From Desulfocicer vacuolatum DSM 3385 (GTDB taxonomy: Bacteria > Desulfobacterota > Desulfobacteria > Desulfobacterales > SURF-7): a stretch of 6,283 nucleotides of DNA. The notes beneath the pieces were generated by a model that did not search any database, was not told the origin of the DNA, and saw nothing but the letters and a program-made list of their open reading frames with translations. The number at the start of each line of letters is the position of its first letter. Position 1 is the stretch's first letter. Below are positions 1-5,798 of this stretch, one piece after another. A program made the translations under genes and the position numbers. Where the stretch lies: assembly GCA_945870015.1 (NCBI GenBank), contig CAMBQS010000212.1, positions 1 to 6,283 on the forward strand, in the 5' to 3' direction.

Positions 1-1074
1 AGCTTTGGCGGAAAAAAAAGCATTCACTGGCTGGAGCTTTATGTCGGAGAAAAAGGATTCCGGGAAACAGGAGAATACCTGTCCGACAAATCCCTTCAGT
101 CCATTCAGGATCATGTTGTTGCCATCAAAGGGCCGTTAACCACACCCATCGGAAAAGGATTCCGAAGCCTGAATGTCACCATCCGCCAAAAGCTGGATCT
201 TTATTCCTGTGTTCGTCCGGTACGGTATATCGATCCTGTCCCGAGCCCCATGAAGCACCCGGAAAAAATCAACATGGTGGTTTTCCGGGAAAACACCGAA
301 GATCTCTATGCCGGGATCGAATGGCAGTCCGGTTCGGAACCGGCAGAGCAGGTGATCTCCTTTCTGAAAGATAAAATGGGTGTAACGATTCCGGAGCATG
401 CGGGAATCGGAATCAAACCCATCAGTGAAAAAAATACAAAACGTCTGGTGGCAAGTGCCATTCAATATGCCGTGGATCATCATCTCCCCAGTGTGACCCT
501 GATGCATAAAGGCAATATCATGAAGTTCACAGAAGGGGCCTTCAATCTATGGGGGTATGAAGTTGCCAGGGAAAAATTCGGAGAAAAGACCATAACGGAA
601 TCGGAGCTTTTGAGCAAGTTCGGTGGAAAGGTTCCCCAGGATAAAATCGTGATCAAGGATCGTATCGCCGATATGCTGTTTCAGCAGGTTCTGCTGAGAC
701 CGGAAGAGTTTTCAGTCATTGCGACGCCTAACCTGAACGGAGATTATCTATCTGATGCCTTGGCAGCGCAGGTAGGCGGCCTCGGAATGGCGCCCGGTGC
801 AAATATCGGTGACACATGCGCCTGTTTTGAAGCCACTCATGGTACTGCCCCCAAATATGCAGGACTGGACAAAGTGAACCCGAGTTCCCTGATCCTTTCC
901 GGAGCCATGATGCTGGAATACATGGGATGGGAGGAGAGCGCGGAACGAATCAAAAAAGCCCTTCAGGATACAGTAAGATCCGGGATTGTCACCTATGATC
1001 TTGCCCGTCAGATCGAAAATGCAAAAGAGGTAAAATGCTCTGAATTTGCGGCTGCAATCGCAGAAAGAGTATAA
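1..1074 (+). CDS. icd: NADP-dependent isocitrate dehydrogenase, 5'-truncated by the window edge
   Basis: Oxidatively decarboxylates isocitrate to 2-oxoglutarate in the cytoplasmic TCA cycle, making NADPH. The frame is open from base 1, giving 357 residues before TAA. Aligned from memory with the 416-residue E. coli enzyme, about 57 N-terminal residues are missing. Visible landmarks, in fragment numbering with E. coli equivalents: substrate-loop S56 (S113), N58, R62 (R119), R72 (R129), R96 (R153), Y103 (Y160), K170 (K230), and metal-binding D224 (D283), D248 (D307) and D252 (D311). The NADP-specificity residues K285, Y286, Y332 and R336 (344, 345, 391, 395) are all kept, so NADP rather than NAD is predicted. 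The loop between about residues 190 and 212 differs most from E. coli. S56 is the serine that AceK phosphorylates in enterics; whether a kinase exists here cannot be seen. comF follows 40 bases downstream with no terminator between. Confidence 0.97.
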   Translation, partial: SFGGKKSIHWLELYVGEKGFRETGEYLSDKSLQSIQDHVVAIKGPLTTPIGKGFRSLNVTIRQKLDLYSCVRPVRYIDPVPSPMKHPEKINMVVFRENTEDLYAGIEWQSGSEPAEQVISFLKDKMGVTIPEHAGIGIKPISEKNTKRLVASAIQYAVDHHLPSVTLMHKGNIMKFTEGAFNLWGYEVAREKFGEKTITESELLSKFGGKVPQDKIVIKDRIADMLFQQVLLRPEEFSVIATPNLNGDYLSDALAAQVGGLGMAPGANIGDTCACFEATHGTAPKYAGLDKVNPSSLILSGAMMLEYMGWEESAERIKKALQDTVRSGIVTYDLARQIENAKEVKCSEFAAAIAERV

Positions 1075-1114
1075 ACAGCCAAAGGCAGGAGGGTGTTTCT
1101 CAACAGGACGATTC

Positions 1115-1939
1115 ATGGATCAAAAAATTTTCAGGCAGATCTTTCATAGTCTCTCAACCGCTTTCTTTCCAAATCGATGCCTTGCATGCGGCCGGTTGTA
1201 TCACCGGCCATTTTCTTTATCCGAACAGAACAGCCATGTTCATCCAGAGGACATGAACAAGGCCCTTTTGCACTTTACAAACAAATTTGTCTGCGGTTCA
1301 TGTGTCCCGAATTTTTCCATCGTTGAATCACCGGTCTGTACCATGTGCGGAATGATGTTTGTCAGCCGTGAAGGTGGCGATCATCTTTGCGGCAAGTGTC
1401 AAAAGGAACCGAAACATTTTACAACAGCAAGAGCTGCCGTTGTCTATGATAACCTGATGACGAACGCAATTCTCAATCTCAAATACCAGGGCAGGATAAG
1501 GTTGGCCAGACCATTGGGAAGCATTCTTCTGCTCGCCTTTTTGCATTATTTTTCCGAGCAGGATCTGGATATTATTATCCCGGTTCCGCTTTATCCCGGA
1601 AAATTCAAACAGCGGGGTTTCAATCAGGTATTCCTCATGATTCAGGATTGGGAAACGCAATTACCGGAAAACGGCTATTGGTTTCCATGTAAAATTCATA
1701 AAAAAATTTTACAAAAGAACAAAAATACCAGCGCGCAAACCGGTTTAAACAAAGAACAGCGAGTGAAAAATATAAAAAATTCATTTCATATTGAAAATCA
1801 ATCTGATATTTCCGAAAAAAATATACTTCTGGTGGATGATGTCTATACAACCGGATCAACCGTCAATGAATGTGCAAAAATGTTAAAAAAAGGGGGCGCC
1901 CGCCGCGTGGATGTACTGACACTTGCACGTACAACCTGA
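1115..1939 (+). CDS. ComF family protein (zinc-ribbon plus phosphoribosyltransferase domain)
   Basis: Cytoplasmic 274-residue protein of the ComF/GntX type. These proteins are linked to DNA uptake in competent bacteria and to genome maintenance or carbon use elsewhere; the exact role here is unknown. The N-terminal part carries four CxxC pairs (C22/C25, C60/C63, C75/C78, C92/C95), as expected for metal-binding ribbons. From about residue 105 it is a type I phosphoribosyltransferase fold: a PVPLYPGKFKQRGFNQ segment (156-171), a TSAQTGLNKEQRVKNI segment (205-220) typical of ComF, and the PRPP-binding loop LLVDDVYTTGST (238-249). The ATG at 1115 is chosen because AGGA lies at 1105-1108, six bases upstream. 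An in-frame TTG at 1046 would overlap icd and add residues without family character. A stronger AGGAGG at 1087-1092 is 22 bases from the ATG, too far for normal use. The family is somewhat shorter on average. The Lys/Asn-rich, AT-rich stretch around 1680-1830 still encodes conserved family positions. Confidence 0.93.
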   Translation: MDQKIFRQIFHSLSTAFFPNRCLACGRLYHRPFSLSEQNSHVHPEDMNKALLHFTNKFVCGSCVPNFSIVESPVCTMCGMMFVSREGGDHLCGKCQKEPKHFTTARAAVVYDNLMTNAILNLKYQGRIRLARPLGSILLLAFLHYFSEQDLDIIIPVPLYPGKFKQRGFNQVFLMIQDWETQLPENGYWFPCKIHKKILQKNKNTSAQTGLNKEQRVKNIKNSFHIENQSDISEKNILLVDDVYTTGSTVNECAKMLKKGGARRVDVLTLARTT

Positions 1940-1952
1940 TTCATTATTCATC

Positions 1953-1962
1953 AAGGAAAGGA
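1953..1962 (+). promoter_or_regulatory. Ribosome binding site of the PilZ gene
   Basis: The purine run AAGGAAAGGA ends eight bases before the ATG at 1971. It fixes that start over the in-frame codon at 1923, which would lie inside the end of comF and add a poorly conserved leader. Confidence 0.7.
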
Positions 1963-1970
1963 TACACTCC

Positions 1971-2324
1971 ATGAAAGATATTACGGAAAATCTGATAAAA
2001 ATAATTCAACAAATGCCGAAAAAGGACCGATATAAATTATATCAGGTACTGGAAAAAAGATATCCTATTGAAAAACGGAAAAACAACCGGGTCAAATTGA
2101 ATACCCATGCCGGATATACAAGCCTTGAATGTTTTGGAATGGATTCGATTCAGGATATCAGTGTCGGAGGTGTTTTTTTGCAGACCATGGCGCCTCTTGC
2201 CGTCGGGCGTCCTATCACCATGACCATCCCATCGACAGATGGCCGTCATACGATCAAGGTTCACGGTGAGGTTGTTCGCGTGACAGATAACGGTGTTGGG
2301 ATCAAATTTACCCAAAAAGCATGA
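1971..2324 (+). CDS. PilZ domain-containing protein (putative c-di-GMP receptor)
   Basis: A 117-residue, probably cytoplasmic protein. PilZ domains bind cyclic di-GMP and pass the signal to motility, secretion or polysaccharide machinery. Residues 1-34 are a charged, probably helical extension. The PilZ barrel follows, with the two c-di-GMP-contacting motifs intact: RxxxR at R36-R40 and DxSxGG at D62-G67. The rest (GVFLQT, then VHGEVVRVTDNGVGIKF near 100-114) matches the later PilZ strands, including a closing VGIKF-type strand. Because both motifs are complete, nucleotide binding is likely, but the target cannot be read from the sequence. The gene starts 31 bases after comF stops and precedes a membrane-protein gene, a context compatible with one operon. 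It has no fused output domain, so it would act through a partner. Confidence 0.92.
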   Translation: MKDITENLIKIIQQMPKKDRYKLYQVLEKRYPIEKRKNNRVKLNTHAGYTSLECFGMDSIQDISVGGVFLQTMAPLAVGRPITMTIPSTDGRHTIKVHGEVVRVTDNGVGIKFTQKA

Positions 2325-2424
2325 ACCGGAATCGTTGGAACAAAGAACAAGTATCCGGCCTGTCTTAAAAAAAGCTCCGACCCCCCAAGATCAACCGGCT
2401 AATGGATTCACGCAGGCTGTCAGG

Positions 2425-2934
2425 ATGACTCTTTTTCAACAAAAAATAAACACCCTTCAAATCATAACCGGTCTTTTTATCCTGTTTTCCGGTTCTCTCG
2501 TGTATATTGTGGACCGCCCCCCGGAGCAAACCTGTTTTGTTGATAACAGCATCCTGAAAATCAGCCTTTATCAAACTCTCCCGAATCTTTTCGGAGTCCT
2601 CGGAAACAGCCTTCCTGACTTTGCCCATGTGTTTGCTTTTACCATGATTACCGCAGGTCTAGTTTCGTGCAGTTCAAAGGGATACATCCTGATATCCACT
2701 TTATGGCTGATCACGGATTCCCTGTTTGAAATCGGACAGAAATTCAGCACAACCGCCGTGGAACTGATCCCCGGCTGGTTCCATTCCATTCCCTTCTTAA
2801 AAAACACCCCCTGTTTTTTCCGGAGCGGAACATTTGACTGGCTTGATCTGGCCGCGATTCTGACCGGCTCTGTTTCCGCATGTTTCACAATCCATATCCT
2901 CTCTCGAAAAAAAATCTGCTCCAACAGGCCATAA
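2425..2934 (+). CDS. Multi-spanning membrane protein, VanZ-like by residue pattern (function unknown)
   Basis: Encodes 169 residues from the ATG at 2425. Hydrophobic segments lie at about 13-29, 67-82, 87-104 and 142-159, predicting four helices in the inner membrane. The spaced polar residues fit the VanZ-like family: H68 in helix 2 (PDFAHVFAF), E102 and Q105 ending helix 3 (FEIGQ), then D138 and D141 with G148 in helix 4 (FDWLDLAAILTG). VanZ itself gives low-level teicoplanin resistance in enterococci, but most relatives have no known job, and resistance should not be assumed. The start is uncertain. The frame is open back to a GTG at 2293 inside the PilZ gene, and a TTG at 2335 is also possible. 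The codons before 2425 encode a Pro/Gln/Lys-rich stretch. CAGG at 2413-2416 is a weak ribosome site for the chosen ATG. The neighbouring PilZ gene suggests, but does not show, a functional link. Confidence 0.7.
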   Translation: MTLFQQKINTLQIITGLFILFSGSLVYIVDRPPEQTCFVDNSILKISLYQTLPNLFGVLGNSLPDFAHVFAFTMITAGLVSCSSKGYILISTLWLITDSLFEIGQKFSTTAVELIPGWFHSIPFLKNTPCFFRSGTFDWLDLAAILTGSVSACFTIHILSRKKICSNRP

Positions 2935-2995
2935 TTTTTTTTACATGTTTTGAAAATTTTTCTTTCCACCTGCCACGAAAATATTGTATATTTTC

Positions 2996-3024
2996 TTGAC
3001 AAATCAGTACGATGTAAGTAAAAG
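2996..3024 (+). promoter_or_regulatory. sigma70-type promoter of the ihfA-like gene
   Basis: A perfect -35 box TTGACA (2996-3001) is followed after 17 bases by TAAAAG (3019-3024), a four-of-six match to the -10 consensus. It sits in the AT-rich gap 2935-3093, about 70 bases before the ATG of the ihfA-like gene. Predicted start of transcription is around 3031. Found by eye only. The rest of this gap has A and T runs but no terminator hairpin that I could pair convincingly. Confidence 0.6.
3002..3014 (+). promoter_or_regulatory. Possible IHF-binding site in the ihfA promoter spacer
   Basis: AATCAGTACGATG fits the E. coli IHF consensus WATCARNNNNTTR at every informative position but one (A instead of the first T of TTR). 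It lies between the -35 and -10 boxes, where binding would block polymerase. E. coli ihfA is known to be autoregulated; the same here is inference from one short match in AT-rich DNA. Confidence 0.3.
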
Positions 3025-3093
3025 TTTGGAATATTATTCATACAGTAAAGACAAACAATCTTTTTTCAATAATATACGGGAGATCATTCATTC

Positions 3094-3375
3094 ATGGCGC
3101 TAACGAAAAATCACATTATTGATTCAATACAGAATTCACTTGGTTATCCCAGAAATCAATCCGTCGATCTGACAGAATCCCTTCTGGAAATCATTAAAAA
3201 AAGTCTGGAAAACGGTGAGGATATCATGATCAGCGGCTTTGGCAAATTCTGCGTAAAAGAGAAAAAACAACGCCGCGGACGGAACCCTGCGACAGGAGAA
3301 GATATGATGCTTGATCCGAGAAAAGTGGTCACCTTCACCTGTTCCGGAAAGCTCAGAGAAAAAATTAACAAGTAA
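3094..3375 (+). CDS. ihfA: Integration host factor alpha-like DNA-bending protein (HU/IHF family)
   Basis: A 93-residue nucleoid protein that should bend DNA as a dimer. The N-terminal half is the helical dimer body. The SGFGKF turn at 47-52 and the arm with GRNPATGE at 62-69 are family hallmarks, with P65 the proline that intercalates into DNA. The opening MALTK, the total length and the VVTF strand (78-81) followed by a GKLREKI helix (85-91) are closer to IHF-alpha than to HU or IHF-beta, which is why ihfA is proposed; an HU-type name cannot be fully excluded. GGGAG at 3078-3082, eleven bases upstream, supports the ATG. The gene appears to be its own unit, with a promoter at 2996-3024 and a terminator at 3426-3469. 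In E. coli ihfA sits behind pheT, so this location differs. The partner beta subunit is not in the window. C53 and C83 are unusual for the family but not in binding motifs. Confidence 0.9.
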   Translation: MALTKNHIIDSIQNSLGYPRNQSVDLTESLLEIIKKSLENGEDIMISGFGKFCVKEKKQRRGRNPATGEDMMLDPRKVVTFTCSGKLREKINK

Positions 3376-3425
3376 CTTTTCAGTGAAGATCGATAAAAAA
3401 ACAAAAACCACCTATAAAACCGTAG

Positions 3426-3469
3426 ACCCGTCGGTACAATCTTCCATTGATACCGGCGGGTTCTTTTTT
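3426..3469 (+). terminator. Rho-independent terminator of the ihfA-like gene
   Basis: The arms ACCCGTCGGTA (3426-3436) and TACCGGCGGGT (3451-3461) pair over 11 positions, with one T-G wobble. The loop can extend the stem through CAAT (3437-3440) with ATTG (3446-3449). A T-rich tail, TTCTTTTTT, follows directly. It lies 50 bases after the stop codon and separates this gene from the protease cluster. Confidence 0.88.
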
Positions 3470-3532
3470 CAGGGGAATTTCTGATCTTCACACGATTCAA
3501 AAGACTTTTTTATTACCGACCGAACTCAGCCT

Positions 3533-4783
3533 ATGAACACGATTGCCATCATTATTCTGATCACGATTCTCGCCGGCTTTCTTCTGAACTTTCTTGCCGA
3601 CTGTCTCAACCTTCGTATGCTTCAGCCCAATCTGCCGACTGAGTTTCAAGGGCTTTATGATGCAGAAAAATATCAGAAATCCCAGGAATACCTTACGGTC
3701 AATACCCGGTTTGATTGGATTTCATCTACCCTTGGCCTTGTGATTACCCTTGTATTCTGGTTTGGAAAAGGCTTTCCATTCCTGGACACCTGGGTTCGAG
3801 GATTTTCATCAAATCCGATCGGGTGGGGGATTCTGTATATGGGAATTCTGATCCTGTGCAAGGCAATTCTCTCCCTGCCGTTTACGATCTATTCCACCTT
3901 TGTGATCGAAGAACAGTTTGGATTCAACAAAACAACCTTTTCTACATTTGTATCGGATCTGGCAAAAGGAGCTTTGCTTGCCCTTTTACTGGGTACGCCT
4001 GTTCTTGCAGGCATTCTGGCTTTCTTCGAATATGCCGGAGAATTGGCATGGCTGTATTGCTGGATCTCCGTCACACTTTTCATGCTGATTGTTCAATTTA
4101 TTGCCCCGACATGGATCTTGCCGCTGTTTAATAAATTCAAACCCATTGAAGAAGGTGACCTGAAAGAAGGCATCCTGGCTTATGCAAATTCCATCCACTT
4201 TCCCCTGGATAATGTTTATGTGATGGATGGTTCCAAACGTTCGAACAAGGCAAACGCTTTTTTCACTGGGTTCGGGAGTCACCGGCGAATCGTACTATAC
4301 GATACGCTGATTCAACAGCATACCGTACCGGAACTGATTGCAATTCTGGCGCATGAAATGGGACATTACAAAAAAAAGCATATTCAGAAAACACTGGTAC
4401 TGGGGATTGCTCAGATGGGCTTCGTGTTTTACCTGCTTTCCCTGTTCATCCACAACCAGGCTCTTTTTGATGCTTTTTACATGAAAAACCAGTCTGTATA
4501 TGCCGGCTTGATCTTCTTCAGCATGCTGTATACGCCCATTGATTTTTTCACCGGGCTTTTCATGCAGTTTCATTCCCGGAAAAATGAATATGAAGCAGAC
4601 CGGTTTGCGGTTGAAACAACCGGCGATTCAAACTCCCTGATCAGCTCATTGAAAAAGCTGTCCATTGGAAATCTCTCTAACCTTACGCCCCATCCGTTCT
4701 ATGTTTTTTTACACTACTCCCATCCTCCGGTGCTGAAACGGATAGAGGCAATGAAATCTTTGGAAGTAATGAGGAAAATATAA
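3533..4783 (+). CDS. M48 family membrane zinc metalloprotease, Ste24/CAAX-protease-1 type
   Basis: A 416-residue integral membrane protease of the Ste24 kind, close to the usual length for the family. The N-terminal half is hydrophobic, with helices at about 3-22, 66-85, 95-115, 144-168 and 171-195, matching the five-helix N-terminal domain. The catalytic part has HEMGH (H274, E275, H278) for zinc and catalysis, and EYEAD (352-356), in which E352 should be the third zinc ligand. The segment DGSKRSNKANAFFTGFG (232-248) is also characteristic. Two more helices flank the site (about 287-307 and 319-340). In eukaryotes the enzyme trims prenylated CAAX proteins; bacteria lack that pathway, so the substrate here is unknown, and membrane-protein quality control is only a guess. 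The ATG is taken because helix 1 begins there, but no good ribosome site precedes it. It is followed seven bases later by the NYN gene. Confidence 0.95.
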   Translation: MNTIAIIILITILAGFLLNFLADCLNLRMLQPNLPTEFQGLYDAEKYQKSQEYLTVNTRFDWISSTLGLVITLVFWFGKGFPFLDTWVRGFSSNPIGWGILYMGILILCKAILSLPFTIYSTFVIEEQFGFNKTTFSTFVSDLAKGALLALLLGTPVLAGILAFFEYAGELAWLYCWISVTLFMLIVQFIAPTWILPLFNKFKPIEEGDLKEGILAYANSIHFPLDNVYVMDGSKRSNKANAFFTGFGSHRRIVLYDTLIQQHTVPELIAILAHEMGHYKKKHIQKTLVLGIAQMGFVFYLLSLFIHNQALFDAFYMKNQSVYAGLIFFSMLYTPIDFFTGLFMQFHSRKNEYEADRFAVETTGDSNSLISSLKKLSIGNLSNLTPHPFYVFLHYSHPPVLKRIEAMKSLEVMRKI

Positions 4784-4787
4784 GGAG
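4782..4787 (+). promoter_or_regulatory. Ribosome binding site overlapping the protease stop codon
   Basis: AAGGAG begins within the TAA that ends the M48 gene and lies only three bases before the ATG at 4791. The spacing is short for a Shine-Dalgarno site, but the overlap suggests that translation of the NYN gene is coupled to the protease gene. Confidence 0.55.
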
Positions 4788-4790
4788 CCT

Positions 4791-5525
4791 ATGGAAAATT
4801 CAGACAAATTAGCAGTGCTGATTGATGCGGATAATGCCCAGCCTAGTATTGTGGATGGTCTGCTTTCAGAGATAGCCAATTACGGAACCGCCAGCGTCAA
4901 AAGAATTTATGGTGACTGGACAAACCCTGGTTTGAAAGGATGGAAGGAGATTCTGCTGCATCATTCCATTCAACCCATGCAGCAATTTGCCTACACAAAA
5001 GGGAAAAATGCAACCGACAGCGCTATGATTATTGACGCAATGGACTTGCTGTACACCGGTAACTTCAACGGATTCTGTATCGTATCCAGCGACAGCGATT
5101 TTACAAAGCTGGCTTCAAGAATCAGAGAATCCGGGTTGCTAGTATACGGCTTTGGAGAGCAAAAAACACCCCCTGCTTTTGTTTCCGCTTGTGATAAATT
5201 TATCTATACCGAAGTACTCCGCGCGAAAACAGGTGAACACGAAGCAATTCTTAAAAAATCCAGCAGCGATTTAAAACAGGATACAAAATTGGTCAGTCTG
5301 CTGCGAAATGCGGTTGAAGCATCATCCGATGAAAGCGGGTGGGCGCATCTTGCGCCTGTCGGCAGCAATATTGCCAAACAAGCACCTGATTTTGATCCAC
5401 GTAATTATGGTTATACGAAACTGGGGGAACTGGTATCTGCAACAAAACTTTTTGACCTGGAAGAAAGACATATAGGCAGCTCCAATTCAAAAGCACTTTA
5501 TGTCCGGGACAAACGGAAGAAGTAA
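4791..5525 (+). CDS. NYN domain putative ribonuclease with C-terminal OST-HTH/LOTUS-like domain
   Basis: A 244-residue soluble protein of the LabA/DUF88 kind. The NYN (PIN-like) domain covers about 5-140. Its acidic metal-binding residues are visible: D12 and D14 in LIDADNAQ, D42 in the GDW turn, D76 in the NATDSAMIID helix, and D101 and D103 in VSSDSDF. An intact acidic cluster predicts metal-dependent RNA cleavage. After a linker at about 145-165, residues 168-240 resemble the OST-HTH/LOTUS winged helix (LVSLLRNAVEA start, YGYTKLGELVSA middle, ALYVRD end), which binds RNA, notably G-quadruplex or structured RNA, in studied eukaryotic cases. The same two-domain order is common among bacterial proteins, with targets unknown. 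The gene lies 7 bases after the protease gene and 23 bases before the amphi-Trp gene, so the three are probably one operon. No toxin-antitoxin partner is evident. Confidence 0.92.
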   Translation: MENSDKLAVLIDADNAQPSIVDGLLSEIANYGTASVKRIYGDWTNPGLKGWKEILLHHSIQPMQQFAYTKGKNATDSAMIIDAMDLLYTGNFNGFCIVSSDSDFTKLASRIRESGLLVYGFGEQKTPPAFVSACDKFIYTEVLRAKTGEHEAILKKSSSDLKQDTKLVSLLRNAVEASSDESGWAHLAPVGSNIAKQAPDFDPRNYGYTKLGELVSATKLFDLEERHIGSSNSKALYVRDKRKK

Positions 5526-5548
5526 ACACAAGTGGAGGAAAAAAACAG

Positions 5549-5779
5549 ATGGCCGCGAAAATCAAGAAACGTAAACGGGATATTGAAAAAAATTATACCG
5601 CAAAACAGTTAGCCATGAAACTGAGAAGACTTGCGGATTGTATTGAAAAGGGAAGTCGCTTTCAGATACAAATAGCAGGAGAACGCATCGCTGTTCCGCC
5701 GGATGCCATTATCAACATCGAACACGAACGCAGCGCATCCATGGAAGAGGTGGAATTCCAGATTAAATGGAAACGATGA
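5549..5779 (+). CDS. Amphi-Trp domain-containing small protein
   Basis: A 76-residue protein recognised by the amphi-Trp pattern: an amphipathic helix with LRRLADCIEKG (25-35), two strands around a G-x-x-I-x-VP turn (IAGERIAVPPDA, 42-53), an acidic NIEHE strand (56-60), and a closing EVEFQIKW strand ending in the conserved tryptophan W74. The family is widespread in bacteria and archaea, and its function is not established. The first ten residues are strongly basic (six Lys/Arg), which could favour nucleic-acid contact, but this is inference. GGAGG at 5534-5538, ten bases upstream, supports the ATG. It is the last gene of the + strand cluster. Only 19 bases separate its stop from the end of the opposing gene, and I found no clear terminator hairpin between them. 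Confidence 0.85.
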   Translation: MAAKIKKRKRDIEKNYTAKQLAMKLRRLADCIEKGSRFQIQIAGERIAVPPDAIINIEHERSASMEEVEFQIKWKR

Positions 5780-5798
5780 TCCGATAGGAAAAGATTGA

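Noticed and set aside
1046..1114. Upstream extension of comF from a TTG at 1046
   Set aside because: It overlaps the icd end by 29 bases, encodes residues without ComF character, and the ATG at 1115 has its own AGGA at suitable distance.
136..1116. Long - strand reading frames opposite icd
   Set aside because: They are antisense to a strongly conserved enzyme, and their translations are Cys/His/Phe-rich without family features.
2325..2424. Possible hairpin between PilZ and the VanZ-like gene (CCGGA near 2327 with TCCGG near 2354)
   Set aside because: Only five pairs with a long loop and no T-run follow, so it is not a credible terminator.
3715..4131. A 138-codon + strand reading frame inside the protease gene
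   Set aside because: It lies wholly within the well-supported M48 coding region in another frame, and its translation has no recognisable domain.
5780..5798. Bidirectional terminator between the converging genes
   Set aside because: The 19-base gap has no stable stem or T/A tracts on both sides that I could pair.
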